Below are positions 45,926 to 58,382 of a stretch of DNA of 64,000 bases, one piece after another. The stretch is from the NCBI GenBank assembly GCA_023374025.1, contig SIJG01000084.1, positions 303,159 through 367,158 on the forward strand, written 5' to 3'. A program made the translations under genes and the position numbers. The stretch comes from Heterodera schachtii. Taxonomy: Eukaryota > Nematoda > Chromadorea > Rhabditida > Heteroderidae. The first letter of the stretch is position 1; the number at the start of each line of letters is the position of its first letter. A model generated the notes under the pieces. The model was given only the letters and a program-made list of their open reading frames with translations. It was not told where the DNA came from and did no database searches.

Positions 45926-46754
45926 TAGGGATGATCGAGCGCTCGGTTGTCGACTCGGAAAATTTCTCGGGTTTCACTTCTCACTTCCCGGTCTCGGGTT
46001 TTTAATCTCGGAAACCGAGAAATTTTTACACTGTTAAGTATGACCATTTCGGGGGCGGGAGTTTCCAGCGAAGGGGGAAAAGAGGAAAAATTATTGAATT
46101 CTGAAAATTTTCTTAGCAAAATTCATTAAAAATTCCAAATTTTTCATGTCTGCGCCTATGGGCGCCGCCGGCCCGCAAAATTCCCCCTAAAATTTCAAAA
46201 ATTGACCTAAAATTTGCCATGCAAATTGGCCCTTTGGTGAAAATCTGTAATCAAGTCGCATTAAAAATAACAAAATTTAAAGAAAGTTTTTTGGAAAAAA
46301 AAACACCGCAAAAAAAGACTTTTGAATGTAAAAAAAGTCGCCAATTGTCTCAAAATCGCAAAAATTGATCATTTTTTGGCGAAAGTCCAACCAAATTTTA
46401 AAAATTTCTTCCGGCGGCGCCTACCGGCACCGCCGGACCCCCTTGTTCCCCAAAAAATTTTTCGAAAAATAGTGCGACGCAAAAAAGGCGTTTTTAAAAG
46501 CAAAAAAAAGGTCGTCAGTTTGATGGTGAGACTTCGAGACTCTTGCGCAAAAATTCCGGTTGGCGAACCCTTTTTCATGTGTTTTTGATTTTAAAAAACA
46601 CATTTAAATTAATTTCATTAAGATTTCTCGGTTCTCAATTCCCGAGTCAAGAATTTATCGGGTTTTTTGGGTCCGTTTCTAGTATCGTTTCTCGTGGTCA
46701 TTTCTCGGGCTCGGTTCTCGATTCGCGGTAAAAATCATTTCTCGCACATCCCTA
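45926..46754. mobile_element. hAT-like element (829 bp)
   Basis: The ends are TAGGGATG and CATCCCTA, with flanks CAAATTGT (45918-45925) and CAAATTAT (46755-46762). Subterminal parts are 'ctcgggtttc'/'ttctcggttctc' oligomers. It contains two dispersed GC hairpins (46149-46175 and 46411-46442). Confidence 0.8.
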
Positions 46755-46762
46755 CAAATTAT

Positions 46763-47984
46763 AAAATGTTTATTTCGTTTTTTTCGAGGTTTGTTTTGTT
46801 TTCGCACTCTCCTGTCAAGGACCCTATCAATTTAGTAAAAATTTATTAAGAAAAAATAAAATTTTAAGAGATTGAATCTTAGTGAAAAATTTTTCACTTT
46901 TCTAGAGGTTATTTTAAAAAAATTTCAGCATTATTCTTAGGGGTGACTTTTTGTTTTTATTGCATTTTTATTGAGAAAATTTTCAAAAAATACTGAAAAA
47001 GGCATGAAAAGGGCAAAAAAAAAAAAAGTAAAAAGGTTCAAGCTAGAAGCTTCAAACCCAGTTATAAACTCGTTTTTCGTGCGTATTAGGCCATAGCAAG
47101 TTAGCATAAGCCTCAAAATCCGGTCCCTAAAAACAAAGGATCACATTTTTTAAAACTGTGGCGTTTTGTTCATTTTTTTTTTACATTTGTTTTGTTTGTG
47201 AATTGTGTGGATTAGTCTTAGTCTCTTCTTCTTTAGTTTATTTAGTGTATTCATCTCTGCTGTCATTCCCATCATCGATTTATGCACGCTCCTTTTTATT
47301 TTATTTTATTTTTTCATTTGCTTTCATGGGTTTTTTGGGTCGCTGATCACTAATACGACATCCATTTCGGCCAAAACCGAACCCCGGACCGAATTCGAAC
47401 AAAAATTCAAATATTTGAACTTCACATTTTTGGTCTAAAAACAACAAATGATCTTTTATTGCAAAATTGATAGCTTTAAGAATGTTTCCATGTATTTAAA
47501 CCGATTTTGAATCAAAAATGCGAAATGCGTAAAACTTGAATTTTCGAGTTTTTGTTCGAATTCGGTCCGGGATTCGGAATTGGACGAAATGGATGTCATA
47601 TTCGTGATCAGCGTCCCCAAAAACCCCTTGAAACTTGTTTTTATGACAACAAATTTTTTGAAATTTTTTTTTCAAAAAGGGAGGGATCAACTACAGAATT
47701 ACCGGATTGCGTCCGTCAATTTTTTTTTAAATTTTCAATAAAATTTTGTGGTGCCTATAGAAATTTTTTTGGATTTTACAACAATTTAATAAACAAAATT
47801 TGTAAAATGTTAAAAAATTTTTTATTTATCTGCAAAATTTCGAAAAATAATTTCCCCAGTTTCAATTAATTCTCTATAAAATTAAATAATTTTTGAACTT
47901 TTCAGTCTCGAATCCCCCGGCATTTATTTATAACTGTTTATCTTCTTTAAAGACTAAATTTATTTTTATTTTTTTAATATTGTG
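46763..47984. other. Upstream region of SPRY gene 1
   Basis: Contains the hairpin MITE of 47338-47605 (same arms as 4432-4626). The stretch 'cccatcatcgattt' near 47268 lies in the same order upstream of SPRY gene 2 (about 57166), so the upstream region was duplicated with the gene. No gene seen. Confidence 0.55.
47338..47605. repeat. Hairpin MITE, second copy
   Basis: Inverted arms 'cgctgatcactaatacgacatcc' and its mirror at 47540-47605. Confidence 0.7.
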
Positions 47985-50900
47985 ATGGCAAAACGGAAGG
48001 CGAGTTCGATGCTGTTGTCATCGTCAAGTGAAAGTGCCGGCGTTGCCGAACAAAACGAAAACGGTGCGTTCAAATTATGTTTTAAAATATATTTAATCCA
48101 AATTTATTTGTCTATATATTTGGTAGTTTGGCTTATGAATCACGGGATTTTCCGAGACTTATTTGACTCGATCAGACTTTGACCCAAAAAGCGACCCTCT
48201 TCTCGAGTCAAGACTCTCTAATAAGAGAATAGAGTTTGGTCTTGACCTGGATCCAAGCCTGGATATTACCTGGGCCGAGGAGAATCCAGATCTAGGCCAT
48301 TTTTCGGCAGCATATTTTTTCTAGGCCTGGGTTTTTGTCCGGGAAATTTTAGATGTTCTTAAGCATTTAATTGATTTTTCAAACATTTGTTTGTCTTTTA
48401 AAGTTTTCAAAAACCCAGCTCCAGGCATAGATCCAGACCATAAGAACCCTGGTTTTTCCTGGGCCTGGGTTTTTCCAGCAGAAAATTCAGGTCTAGGCCT
48501 TTTTCAAAATGTCGAACTCTAAATTAAAACGCCCTAAATTTGAAAAAAAAATGAAAATTGTTCCTGAATGAAACTAAGGAATTAATGAAGCTATCCATTA
48601 GAATTACAATATTCCAGGGGACAATGACGGTGGCCAAAATGAGGTGATTTATCTGCCTGCTTCTGCTGATGGTCAGCATCACAAGCAGCAGCAAAACGTA
48701 AGTGAAATAAATACTGTACCTACTGTATGTGGGTGGGGAATTATCCTGTATATTGAATAATTATGGTTGTTAGGTCATTGAAATGTGTGATTTTCTTATT
48801 TATTTTACAGTAATTTAATAATTTCTGGTTTTGTCTCTACTGTATTCAGTTTTTTTTTCGATTTCACTTTTTTAAATGCTTTTCATTGCTCCATTGATGA
48901 AGTGAAAATCGAATTTAATTTAAAAAATGAGGGTTAAATGGTTTGACTCTGAAATTATTTTAATTTAATTTTTCTTTTAAACAATAAATTCATTTATTCA
49001 TTTGAAAATAAATTTTGTGAATAATTTTTTTATTCCTCATTATGACAATTGTTGATCCCTTTTTTGAATTTCTTAATTGCATCAAAGTTTAAACAGCTAA
49101 TGAAAATGAATAGACAGAAAGTGTCTCATAACCACAATTTTTATAAAATTAAATAATTTTATAAAAATTAATATAATTATTTTCCAGAAATTGGTGGAAA
49201 AATGTGCCAAAATGGAAGCGGAAATGAATGTGACCAAACTGGAGCTTGAAAATGTTAGCTTTAACTTGACTAATTTAAATTAGATTTATTAAAAAATGAA
49301 AAATATTTCAGAGGACACTTAAAGCCGAATTGAAGCAGAGAGAATTGATGGATGAACTAAAAGCGTTGCAGGCGAAAGTTGCCAAAATGGAAGAACAAAA
49401 GCCAAACTACGGTAAGTCTTAAGCGAGGGATCAGCTACAAAAATATTGTAGCGATGTCGATTAGGGCTACGGTAAAATAAATCCGCGAAGGGCAACGTAA
49501 AATTATACAGTAAAGGGCTCGGATCAGCAAGAGACAGGAATAAATTTTTCGAAATAAAAAATTAAAATTTTTAAATGACACAGAAAAAAATAATTAAATA
49601 CTTCAATTTTTAAAATTAAATTCTAGATACTACCTTTTTTCTTTTCAAAAAGACCCATTCCAAGCTAATGACATCGCCGTGCAAAAGAATTTTCAAAAAT
49701 TCAGAAAAAATATTTAATAATTTGCCACTTTTAATTTTAATTCATTTTGTTTTATTTATATCCATATTGGCAAAAGAAATTTACCAAGATTAAAATTAAC
49801 AAACAGAACAAATCCCAAGCAAAATGATTGGTCATTTTACTTTTTTCAGTTTCTTTGGAGAAATTCGATTCAATTTTGGGCCGAATCGGAGAATTGGAAA
49901 ATCATAAAAAGCACCAAAGAGAGAAGCAGCAGCAAAGGAGAAGACGATGAAGAAGAAGAAGGGACAGCAACTTCAACCAGTGATTATTAAAAATATATTT
50001 AAATATTAATTAAAATTTAATCTAAAAATATGAATGCTAATTAAATTAACGAAAAGGGAGGGGGAGGAAGAAAAAAGGGATGGTCGAGAGAATGTAGCAA
50101 ATAATAGAAAATATAAGAGAACAGCCGGTCAGAGAAACGACGAGAGACTACTGACTTGGAATAATGCCAAAAAAGTGTTTTTTATTTTTTAAATTTTACA
50201 ATTTGAAGTTTTTATGAAAATTTATTGCTTTGCTTTGTTTTCCCAGGCCAACGCCGCCTTTCACGACGGCGCACCAGCACCACTCAGCAGACGGAGTTTA
50301 GTGCCAAAATTAGCGAATTTGAAAAAAAGCAAACGGCAAAATTCAAGGCACACTTGACCAAAATTGAAAAGGTGAATTAAGGATCATTATCATCATTAAA
50401 GCATATTTAAATTTGGCCATATTTTCGTAAATGCGCCAAAATTTGCGTTTTTTGGCTAAAATTGTTTCTAATTTCAGAAATTTAGTCCTTAACCAAATAA
50501 ATTTCACCAAAAGTTTTGTCAAGAAAAATTTAATTTTACTTATTAATTGGTCACAAATATTCGAAATTTTGATGCTGAAATTTTTGAAATAGCTAATTGA
50601 ATGATAAACTAATGCAATTAAATAAAACTAACAACTTTTAAACAAAAATGTTTCTGATAATAATTAAAGACAAAAAAAATATTCCGAATTTTTCATTTGA
50701 AATGATTTAAAATATTATTCTATTTTAAGTAAAAAATTAATGGTTTTTTGGTTTTTTTACGAATTTTTAAATGTCTTAACGAAATCATTGTATTAATTTG
50801 GTTCACCAAATTAAGCAACATTCCGATTTGGTCACTTCGATCCAAGTCAAAGTTGCCGCGATGGAGGAACGACAAAAAAATATGGGCACTTTTAATGCCG

Positions 50901-53900
50901 CTTTGAGGGAGCAAATGGGAAATGGTAAAAGAGTTAAAAATATATTTAAAATTTTAGAATTTTTAATCAGTGAATTGGGTTGGGGTCGGATTTCCCGGTT
51001 TCTGAGTTGAGCGAATAATATTTCATAAAGCTATTTCCAAACATTAAAACGGCTTCTTTGGCATTGTATTGTTCGCGCACTTTAGGCGTCCATTGTTCAA
51101 TTTCTTTGGCCATAACTTTTTTCTTACATGGTCTATACCTCATTATTGATATCAAACGAAAGCTTAAAATATATAGAATATTTTATAGAGCTAAATTCTT
51201 GACTAAAAGCAACAGAGAAAAATTATTATAGAATATAATCGGAAAAGCAACGTTTGTTTTTTCTTTTTTGTAATTTTTTTTCTTATTGTCACTATTTGCT
51301 CTTTTCTTAGATTTATGAATTACCGGGATTTTAAGCTTTCGTTTGATACAAAGTATGTAGATATTGACCAAGTAAGAAATTTTCTAGTCTTCATATAGAT
51401 TCTTCTTTTAAAAGATTCTCACATGAAATTTTTATTTTATTGAAAACTTTCATTTTTAATAATTTTTCTTTGAGAATTGTAAAAAAAATAAAAAATCAAA
51501 TAAAAAGAAATTTGTTTAGATAAAAACTAATTTTTTCCCTGGAAATACATCTAAATAATTTTAAGATAAAAAATTTTAGTTTAAAAAAAATCGCCGGTTG
51601 GGAGGGGCGGCGCCAGGGGTGGGGTACGCGGGGTACGTACCCCCCCCCCCCCCCCCCCCCAAGGCCCCTCCGCACCCGAAATCTTTAAGGAAAAAATAGT
51701 ATTTTTTGCTGAAAATTTTAGATTTTCTTGGTGGTACCCCCCCCCCCCCCCCCCAGACCTAGCCTCATCCTAATTTGCCAAAAAATTTCGCTATTTTCAA
51801 AATACAGACAATTTTTTGATGAAAATCTGCTAAAAATGGCTCAAAAGCGCAAATTTGCCACTTTTTTGGACAAAATTCGTTAACAAATCGCATTAAAAAT
51901 GCAAAAATTTTCCCGGCGGCGCCTATAGGCACCGCCGGACCCCCTGTCCCCCAGAAAATTTTTGGAAAAAAACGCCGCAAAAAAAAAGTGGTAAAAAAAT
52001 TACCGCCCGGGCGGAGGTACTGGGACCGTCCCTGGGCGGCACCGGGGCGGAATTAACGAGCTGCTCCCTCTAAAAACACCCCTGGTATTTGTTTATCTAA
52101 TTTAATTGCATGCTATTTCAGAGCTGTTAAAAGCTGTCCATCCAAATTTTCGTGTGAACATTGCTGAAGTATTATACAAAAATTTTAAATTAAAATAATA
52201 AAAACCAATTTAAATTAAAGAAATTGATATATTCGCAACAAAAAAAATTGCTGGGATTTGCGCTTCTGTCACAAAGACCTCAAAATTATTGATGCTGAAA
52301 ATTTGATGGTCCAGCACAAAGGCACAGAAAAAGGTAAAAGAAAAATTGAAAATTTACGGACCGGGAATTTTGGGGGGAATTTAAAAACTGCTCCTGTTTT
52401 CAACCGGGAACATAAAATAATCGGGACCTAAATAGTCGGAATTTTCTAAAAATTTTCAAATCAAAAAATTAGATTTTTATGTTGTAGCTTTTATGAAAAA
52501 AATCAACAAAATTTTTAAAAAATTCTACACAACCGAATGACAAATAAGTACTATGAATTTAAATTTGTTTGATGAAAAAGGTTGGAGGCGTAATTACGAA
52601 ATGACACAAAAAAAAATTGCTCAATGTTTAATAATTTTCCCCTTTTTTCAATGCTTCAGCTTCCATCAGTGTTTTCGCACAAAATTCAATTCCGCCGAAC
52701 GTTGCTTCCGGCATTTTTTACTTCGAGATAAAGATCGTAAATGTGGAGAGGTAATTAAACCAAAATAATATTACTGTTGACTCCCTGAAAATTGCGTCAA
52801 TGACACATTGTTTACATAAATAATATACTGTAGCATGCCATGTTGTAATATAAAGGGACAAAATTGATTGCATTGGAAATTGGTTCTGAGATCATTACAT
52901 TAATTTGTTTTAAAAGTTTTCAAAAAGTTTCGATAATCATTAAAAAAATCAACATATTTTAATGAAAAACCTGCGATTTTATTTTATTTTCCCTGCCAAT
53001 TAATGAAATAAAGATCTTGAAATTACCATATTACCGTATTTAACTTTCCAAAATACTGTATCACTGACCCATTTTCGGGGAGTCAAATTTTTTCATTTAG
53101 ACATGTCACACTTGGACTGGTCGTTAAAATAACGGCAATGCATGGAACGCCAGGACTTTGGTCACGGAGTTGCGCTTACCGAAGCGATGGCATTTTTTTC
53201 ATTGAAAACTTTTCTTGGGCTAATGAAAGTGCGCGATGTTCTCGTGGTGATGTTGTCGGATTTGGCCTCAATTTGGCCACTCGGCAGATCATCTTCACGA
53301 AGAATGGAATTCGCATTGGTGGGTTTATAAAAATTAAATATAATTTTTTGTATGCTATTTTCATAGCATATTAAAACGAGTTAGAATACTCACTAAATTT
53401 TTAATGATTTTTTTCGAATCGGTGCCGAAAGGCTCAGCGGTTTTTTATTTTTTGATATTTTACGCTTTAGATACCTCCGATTTATTCTTTTCTCCGTCTT
53501 TTGCAAATTTTTTTGATCATTCGTTGTATCCATGCGTTTCATTGGATGACCCTGGTGATTTAATTGAGGCAAATTTTGGACCAATCTTCAAATTCGACCC
53601 CACCAAAAAACAGGTGGCATTTTAATTTAATTGGTAAAAATCTAATTTGAACAGGGGAGGGGGGTTGGAAATATTAATAGTTTTGTTGAATTCTTGTTCA
53701 GATTTTATCCAAAATTGAAATTTTGACAAAAAACTTTCATCTTATAATTAGCCTAAACTCGATCACAAATCTTAATTGGAAAAGCCAAATTTTAGTTATA
53801 TCAAAATTTCACCAAAAATTGTTGGGATGCCGATGCATGTCATAGTGACCTGGAAATCACTGGCACCGAATGTCTTACGGTACATTATAAGGGAGTCGGA

Positions 53901-54816
53901 AACGGTAATTTTAAATAAATTTTATTTAATTAATATATACTTGTTTCACTTCAAAAGGTCTTCGCACTATTTTCGCAAAATGCGCGGCTCCATTAAATGT
54001 TGCTGGCATTTTCTACTATGAAATTACGGTCATAAATGAGCAACTGTGAGGAAAATTGAATAAAATAGACAAAATTCATCACAAATTTATTTAGAAAATT
54101 ATCTTTAAATTTTATTTTGGCATTTTATGCACGAATTTCAACAAAACTGTAATTTTTAAGCATTGTCAGCTTCGGATTTGCCACCAAAGCCCAGCAAATA
54201 CCAATGCCATTGGATGGAACGATTAAGCGATGCCGTGGCACTTGTGCTTATGAAAACAATGCCTTTTATTGGGTGGATGGCAGAGGAAGAAAAAGTCGGC
54301 ACAGATTTTCCGGCGGGGATACGGTCGGATGTGGCATCAATTTGGCCACGCGACATATTTTTTTCACAAAAAATGGCAAACGATTGGGTTCGTATGAATT
54401 AAAAAAACAAGCCTGTAAGCAGAAATGTTTTTGGAGGGTAGACCACCCGCCGAATCTGTTAAGCAATTTGCTTAAAAATAAAAATGACAGTGTTTATGCC
54501 GATTTATGCCGCCGGCGAAATTTTGGAATTTTAATGATATTGTTAAGCAAATTAGCCAATTTTTTTCTGAAATCCCTAATTTCCCCCTTCGCTACGACTC
54601 CCTCTTACCTCTTACCCATCTGTTTAGGGCCTGACTAAAAAAAACAAAAAATAATTTAAAAAAAACATTTTAGATTTCACAATTATGCTGCCTACCCTCA
54701 CTATTTACCAGCAGCAGCAGCAGTTGTTTCCATTCGTTATTTTGGGCGACTCCGATGACAAAATTGAGGCGAACTTTGGGCCCAATTTTAAATACGATTT
54801 TAAATCATTTTACTAA
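47985..54816 (+). pseudogene. Coiled-coil protein with two SPRY domains, copy 1, with two apparent frameshifts
   Basis: Sixteen exons: 47985-48063, 48618-48697, 49188-49253, 49312-49411, 49850-49979, 50247-50371, 50816-50924, 52122-52168, 52221-52333, 52660-52750, 53101-53318, 53471-53613, 53796-53904, 53958-54045, 54161-54387 and 54674-54816. A basic Ser-rich start (MAKRKASSMLLSSSSESAG), with no signal peptide, leads into a coiled coil (KMEAEMNVTKLELEN, LMDELKALQAKVAKMEEQ, FEKKQTAKFKAHLTKIEK). SPRY 1 begins NCWD and has GFGLNLATRQIIFTKNG. SPRY 2 begins NCWDADACHSDL and has [17 protein letters not shown] and EANFGPNFKYDF. SPRY modules bind protein partners; in cyst nematodes related ones are RBP/SPRYSEC effectors. 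Against copy 2, exon 5 is 8 nt shorter and exon 9 has one extra A in an A-run; both break the frame. Either it is a decaying gene or there are assembly indels. Confidence 0.75.
51600..51960. repeat. C-runs and GC hairpin in intron 7 of SPRY gene 1
   Basis: Runs of about 20 C at about 51639-51660 and 51737-51754 flank each other, followed by a dispersed GC hairpin (51913-51945). The matching intron of copy 2 lacks them. Confidence 0.8.
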
Positions 54817-55129
54817 AATGAGCGTTTCTTAATACATATTATTTTTTGATTATTCACCTTTTTTTTCTTCATCTCATTTCTGTTAATTTTGCTTTTTCTT
54901 TTGAGACCATTTGTTATAACCCACGAAAAAAAAAAAGTTAAAATAAAAATTGAACAAAAAGTAATTGACAATTTAATCGAATTTAACAAAAAATAAATAA
55001 ACACTTTGAATGGATTATTATTTCGAAAAATTATCTTCTACATTTTATGGGGGGTCTGATGAGTGCAAAATTTGAATATTAATGGAAATTTGAGGAAAGA
55101 AAAACATTTTTAGGGCAAAAAAAAAATTC
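54817..55129. other. 3' flank of SPRY gene 1
   Basis: AT-rich, no gene seen. Confidence 0.5.
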
Positions 55130-55462
55130 GGTACTAATTGGGTTTGTATCCCATATTTTGGTCAAATTTTTCAAAAGCGTAACCAGACAGTCAGACAGTG
55201 CACTATTTCTTTATTTTCTTTCGTATAACCACTGGAGGAGAGAAGGAAAAAATAGTGCACTGTGTGACTGTCTGTCTACGCGGGGCAGCGGCGGCTGGTA
55301 GGGTAGACAGTAAGCAGCCGTGTGCTGGCTGTGCAGCAGTATTGTGTGTGGGAAAGGGAAGGGGTGAGAAAAAGAAAATAAAGAAATAGTGCACTGTCTG
55401 ACTGTCTGGCTACGCTTTTGAAAAATTTGACCAAAATATGGGATACTAACCCAATTAGTACC
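55130..55462. mobile_element. Mutator-like MITE with about 95-bp TIRs
   Basis: It starts GGTACTAATTGGGT and ends ACCCAATTAGTACC. The arms include 'gtagccagacagtcagacag' type sequence and 'agtgcactatttctttattt'. AAAAAATTC flanks both sides (9 bp, partly within A-runs). It is a relative of 5228-5615. Confidence 0.75.
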
Positions 55463-55871
55463 AAAAAATTCAATTCACAAATTGATATGGTGAAGAAAGC
55501 ATTTTCCCACCTCTTTTTTTGTTAAACTGTTTTTGGAGCAGTACACGCAACACAACAAAACCAAATTTTAAAAAGTGTCTGGCGGACACAATTTTTTGAA
55601 TTATGATTTTCTTTTTTCTTATTCTTCGGCATCATTAAAATGGTCTTCAATTTTTTCTTACGGCATGGATTTTGGTGGAAGAAAAGGCTCAATTAAATGG
55701 GTGGCATATGCCAATGTAAAAAAGGGCTCCTTTAATTTAATTGGTTTTGCTTTTCAATATCATTTCAAAATTAATCTTGCATAAAAATGAAAAAAAAAAT
55801 ATCAAGATCAAATTTATTAATGTTAAAGTTTAAAAAATATTGAATAGGAAAAAACAAAAACTATTATTATG

Positions 55872-55945
55872 ATGGTGGGGGAATTGAACTTCAGAAGGAG
55901 AAAAAAGAATGGAAGGCATAGACCACTAAGCCAGAGACGGTCACA
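55872..55945 (-). repeat. tRNA-derived sequence (SINE-like), copy 1
   Basis: On the minus strand, TGGCTTAGTGG resembles a Pol III A box and GTTCAATTCCC a B box, about 45 nt apart. The acceptor stem does not pair, so it is not a functional tRNA. A relative is at 59000-59082. Confidence 0.55.
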
Positions 55946-56219
55946 TTTCTGACAGCAGAAGCTTTATTTAGCAAAAATTAAATTTTTTTAATAATACAAA
56001 AGTGGGGTAATTTACCTACCCTGAAAGTTTGGTTCGGAAGTCCCACCGTCACTTGGGCATTCTCTCCTTTGTTAGGTGGAAAGGCTCCTTAAAATCAAAT
56101 TAGGATTAAAATGTCCAAAAATAAACAATAATTTTTTTTTGCTTACAAAAGCAATTGCATTGGAATTTTAGGGTTCTTAAAAGACAGAATAAAGGGCATA
56201 AAATTACGCGCTTTATAAT

Positions 56220-56426
56220 TTGCACAGATATGACAACAATTTAAAAACAAATTCAACTTTTCTTGCTATGGAGAAATGGTTTAGTCAAATCTTTTGGAGT
56301 TACAAAATGTTAATCAATGATCAAATCCTGCTGAAGGAAAATGATCGTGCCGAGCTGATGGATGTGCCAGATCCGTGTGAGGAGGAAAAGCTCAGAGTGA
56401 AGAAGCGTGGGATGATTGACGGATAA
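56220..56426 (+). pseudogene. Last-exon fragment of the secreted family
   Basis: An open stretch after the acceptor TTTGCACAG (exon from about 56227) ends with VPDPCEEEKLRVKKRGMIDG and stop, as paralog 2 does at 42108-42170. The reading phase at its acceptor is shifted by one relative to the intact paralogs, and no first, second or third exon is present nearby. It lies between the two SPRY genes. It is probably a broken copy; the upstream exons may have been displaced by transposons. Confidence 0.65.
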
Positions 56427-57400
56427 GTGATCACTGACCAGCAGGAAAATGATAGTGGAAAAGCCATGATTTGTTTCCTGCTTTGATCACATTATTAGTT
56501 GACTTTATTCACATGATGATGATATGATGTTTTCTTTGGATTTAATATTGGTGGTAAAAATTATTTCAATTTTGTTTAAGAAACAGGGCCAAAATTTTCA
56601 AAAATTCCCCGTTCGTGAATTTATAAATGCCCGAGACTTTAAGCATTAGTTCGATACCAAGATTGTGTGTTGAATCTCTGTGGTGCCGTGGAAGTGTAAA
56701 AATTGTCCAAATAATTTTGACCTTAATGTTCTGTATAAAATTTAGGACAAATTGCTTTCGCCATTTTTGGCGCCTATTTCAGGATTTTCAAAAAAAAACC
56801 CTTAAAATGAACAATAGAGCCCCAAATAAAGGAAGCGAAAAAATTTCAGGAAACACGGACCCTCTAAGAAATGAAAAATTTTCTCAAAATTGATTCCTAA
56901 AAACTTTACTTTTCTTGACAACAATTTTTGGTTTAAAAACTTTCCATATTTGAAAAATTTTTTAAAATATTTAATTATTTTTACAAATGAAAATAACTAA
57001 AATAACTTTCACTATTTGAATAATGCCTATTTGAAGAGTTTTTGCCTGTATAATTTTAATGTCTTTTGCGATTTTTTCTGCCTAAAATTCCCAGCCCTAT
57101 TGATTATTCAGCATTAGTCACTTCATTAGTTTATTTATTTGTTAATTGCCTCTTTAGTCTCCCATCATCGATTTGCGCTTCTTTTTACTTCTTTTTTTTT
57201 GCAAATTGTATTGGTGCCGAGTCGTTACTCAAAAAACTTTGCTCAAAAGCAACTAAATTTTTAATCCCTTAAATCATTCGATAGCTTCCAAGGTGTATTC
57301 TATTATTCTGCAAAATTTCAAAAAATTTCATTAAGTTTTAAGTAAATTAAGACCAAAAATGTTTAGAGAAACTTGGTTTTTTGAGTTCACAGGTCATAAC
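56427..57400. other. Repeat-derived spacer upstream of SPRY gene 2
   Basis: Contains the 'accctctaagaaatg' motif (56860) and a relic ending 'aaattcccagcccta' (57085-57098). The sequence near 57110-57200 is shared with the upstream region of SPRY gene 1. No gene seen. Confidence 0.55.
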
Positions 57401-58009
57401 TAGGGACGTGAATTTTAGTGAAGAAAAATCCCGAAATAGTTAACTAAAATAGTGAGTAAAAATGCCAAAATAGTGACAAAATAGTGAAAAAAAAATTGAC
57501 ATAATTTTTGCCAAAATTGAGCAAAAAATAATTTTTATTCACTAGTTGCAGTTGCAAATGAGGTACATTTCCTTTCTTACATTTTTTTTAGCAAATATTG
57601 AAATTTTTAAACCAAAAATTTTGTCAAGAAAAAAAATTTGGGGGAAAAAATTTTTATGAAAATTTTCCAATTCTTAGTGGTATTTTTTGAAAAAAATTTT
57701 TAGGTCGATTCTTAGGGGGTGCTTTTTTTGAAATTTTTTTGGTCGATTCTTAGGGGTGTATTTTTGGTTTTATTCCATTTTTGTTAAGGAATTTTGCCCA
57801 AAAATGTCAAAATAGTGAAAAAATAGTGACAAAACGCCAAAATAGTGATTTTTAACTATTTTAGTGACGAAGTCGCCAAAATAGTGATTTCTAGTGACCG
57901 ATAATGACATCAGAATTGAAAATTTTTAATGCGGAAATGCGTTTTTTGAGCTCCTTTCTTCAAATCAATTGAGCAAAAAAATAGTTAAAACCTAAAATTC
58001 ACGTCCCTA
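57401..58009. mobile_element. hAT-like element (609 bp) in the upstream region of SPRY gene 2
   Basis: The ends TAGGGACGTGAATTTTAG and CTAAAATTCACGTCCCTA are flanked by a perfect 8-bp duplication GTCATAAC (57393-57400 and 58010-58017). Inside are runs of 'ccaaaatagtga' and two 'gattcttaggggtg' motifs. Upstream of SPRY gene 1 I see no such element. Confidence 0.9.
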
Positions 58010-58382
58010 GTCATAACTTTTTTGGAACTTAACGAATTTTTTTGAATTTTTCAGGATAAGAGAAAACACATAGGGCTACCAAAAAGATACATATCAAGAT
58101 TTTAAAATTTGATTAATTTTGGGCGAAGTTATGAATATTTTCTGTCTTTCCATTTGGTTGCTTTTTGAGTAACGTCATAGCCGTTAATTGATTGGATTCA
58201 TAAAAGCTAATTGGACTAATAAAGTGCATTAGAAGAACCGGCTTTTTACCTCATGTTTTGGCCCCAGAATGTTTTTGGCTACCTTCACCCAAAAAAGTCT
58301 TGTTCCAAACATTAAAAATGCATTTATTTAAATTGTTTGTCTTCTTTAAAGTTAAAATTTATTATTATTTTTTAATATTGTA

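Noticed and set aside
55575..55784. 69-codon frame with WSSIFSYGMDFGGRKGSIKW
   Set aside because: No splice partners, no recognised family, and AT-rich ends; kept only as a weak exon candidate.
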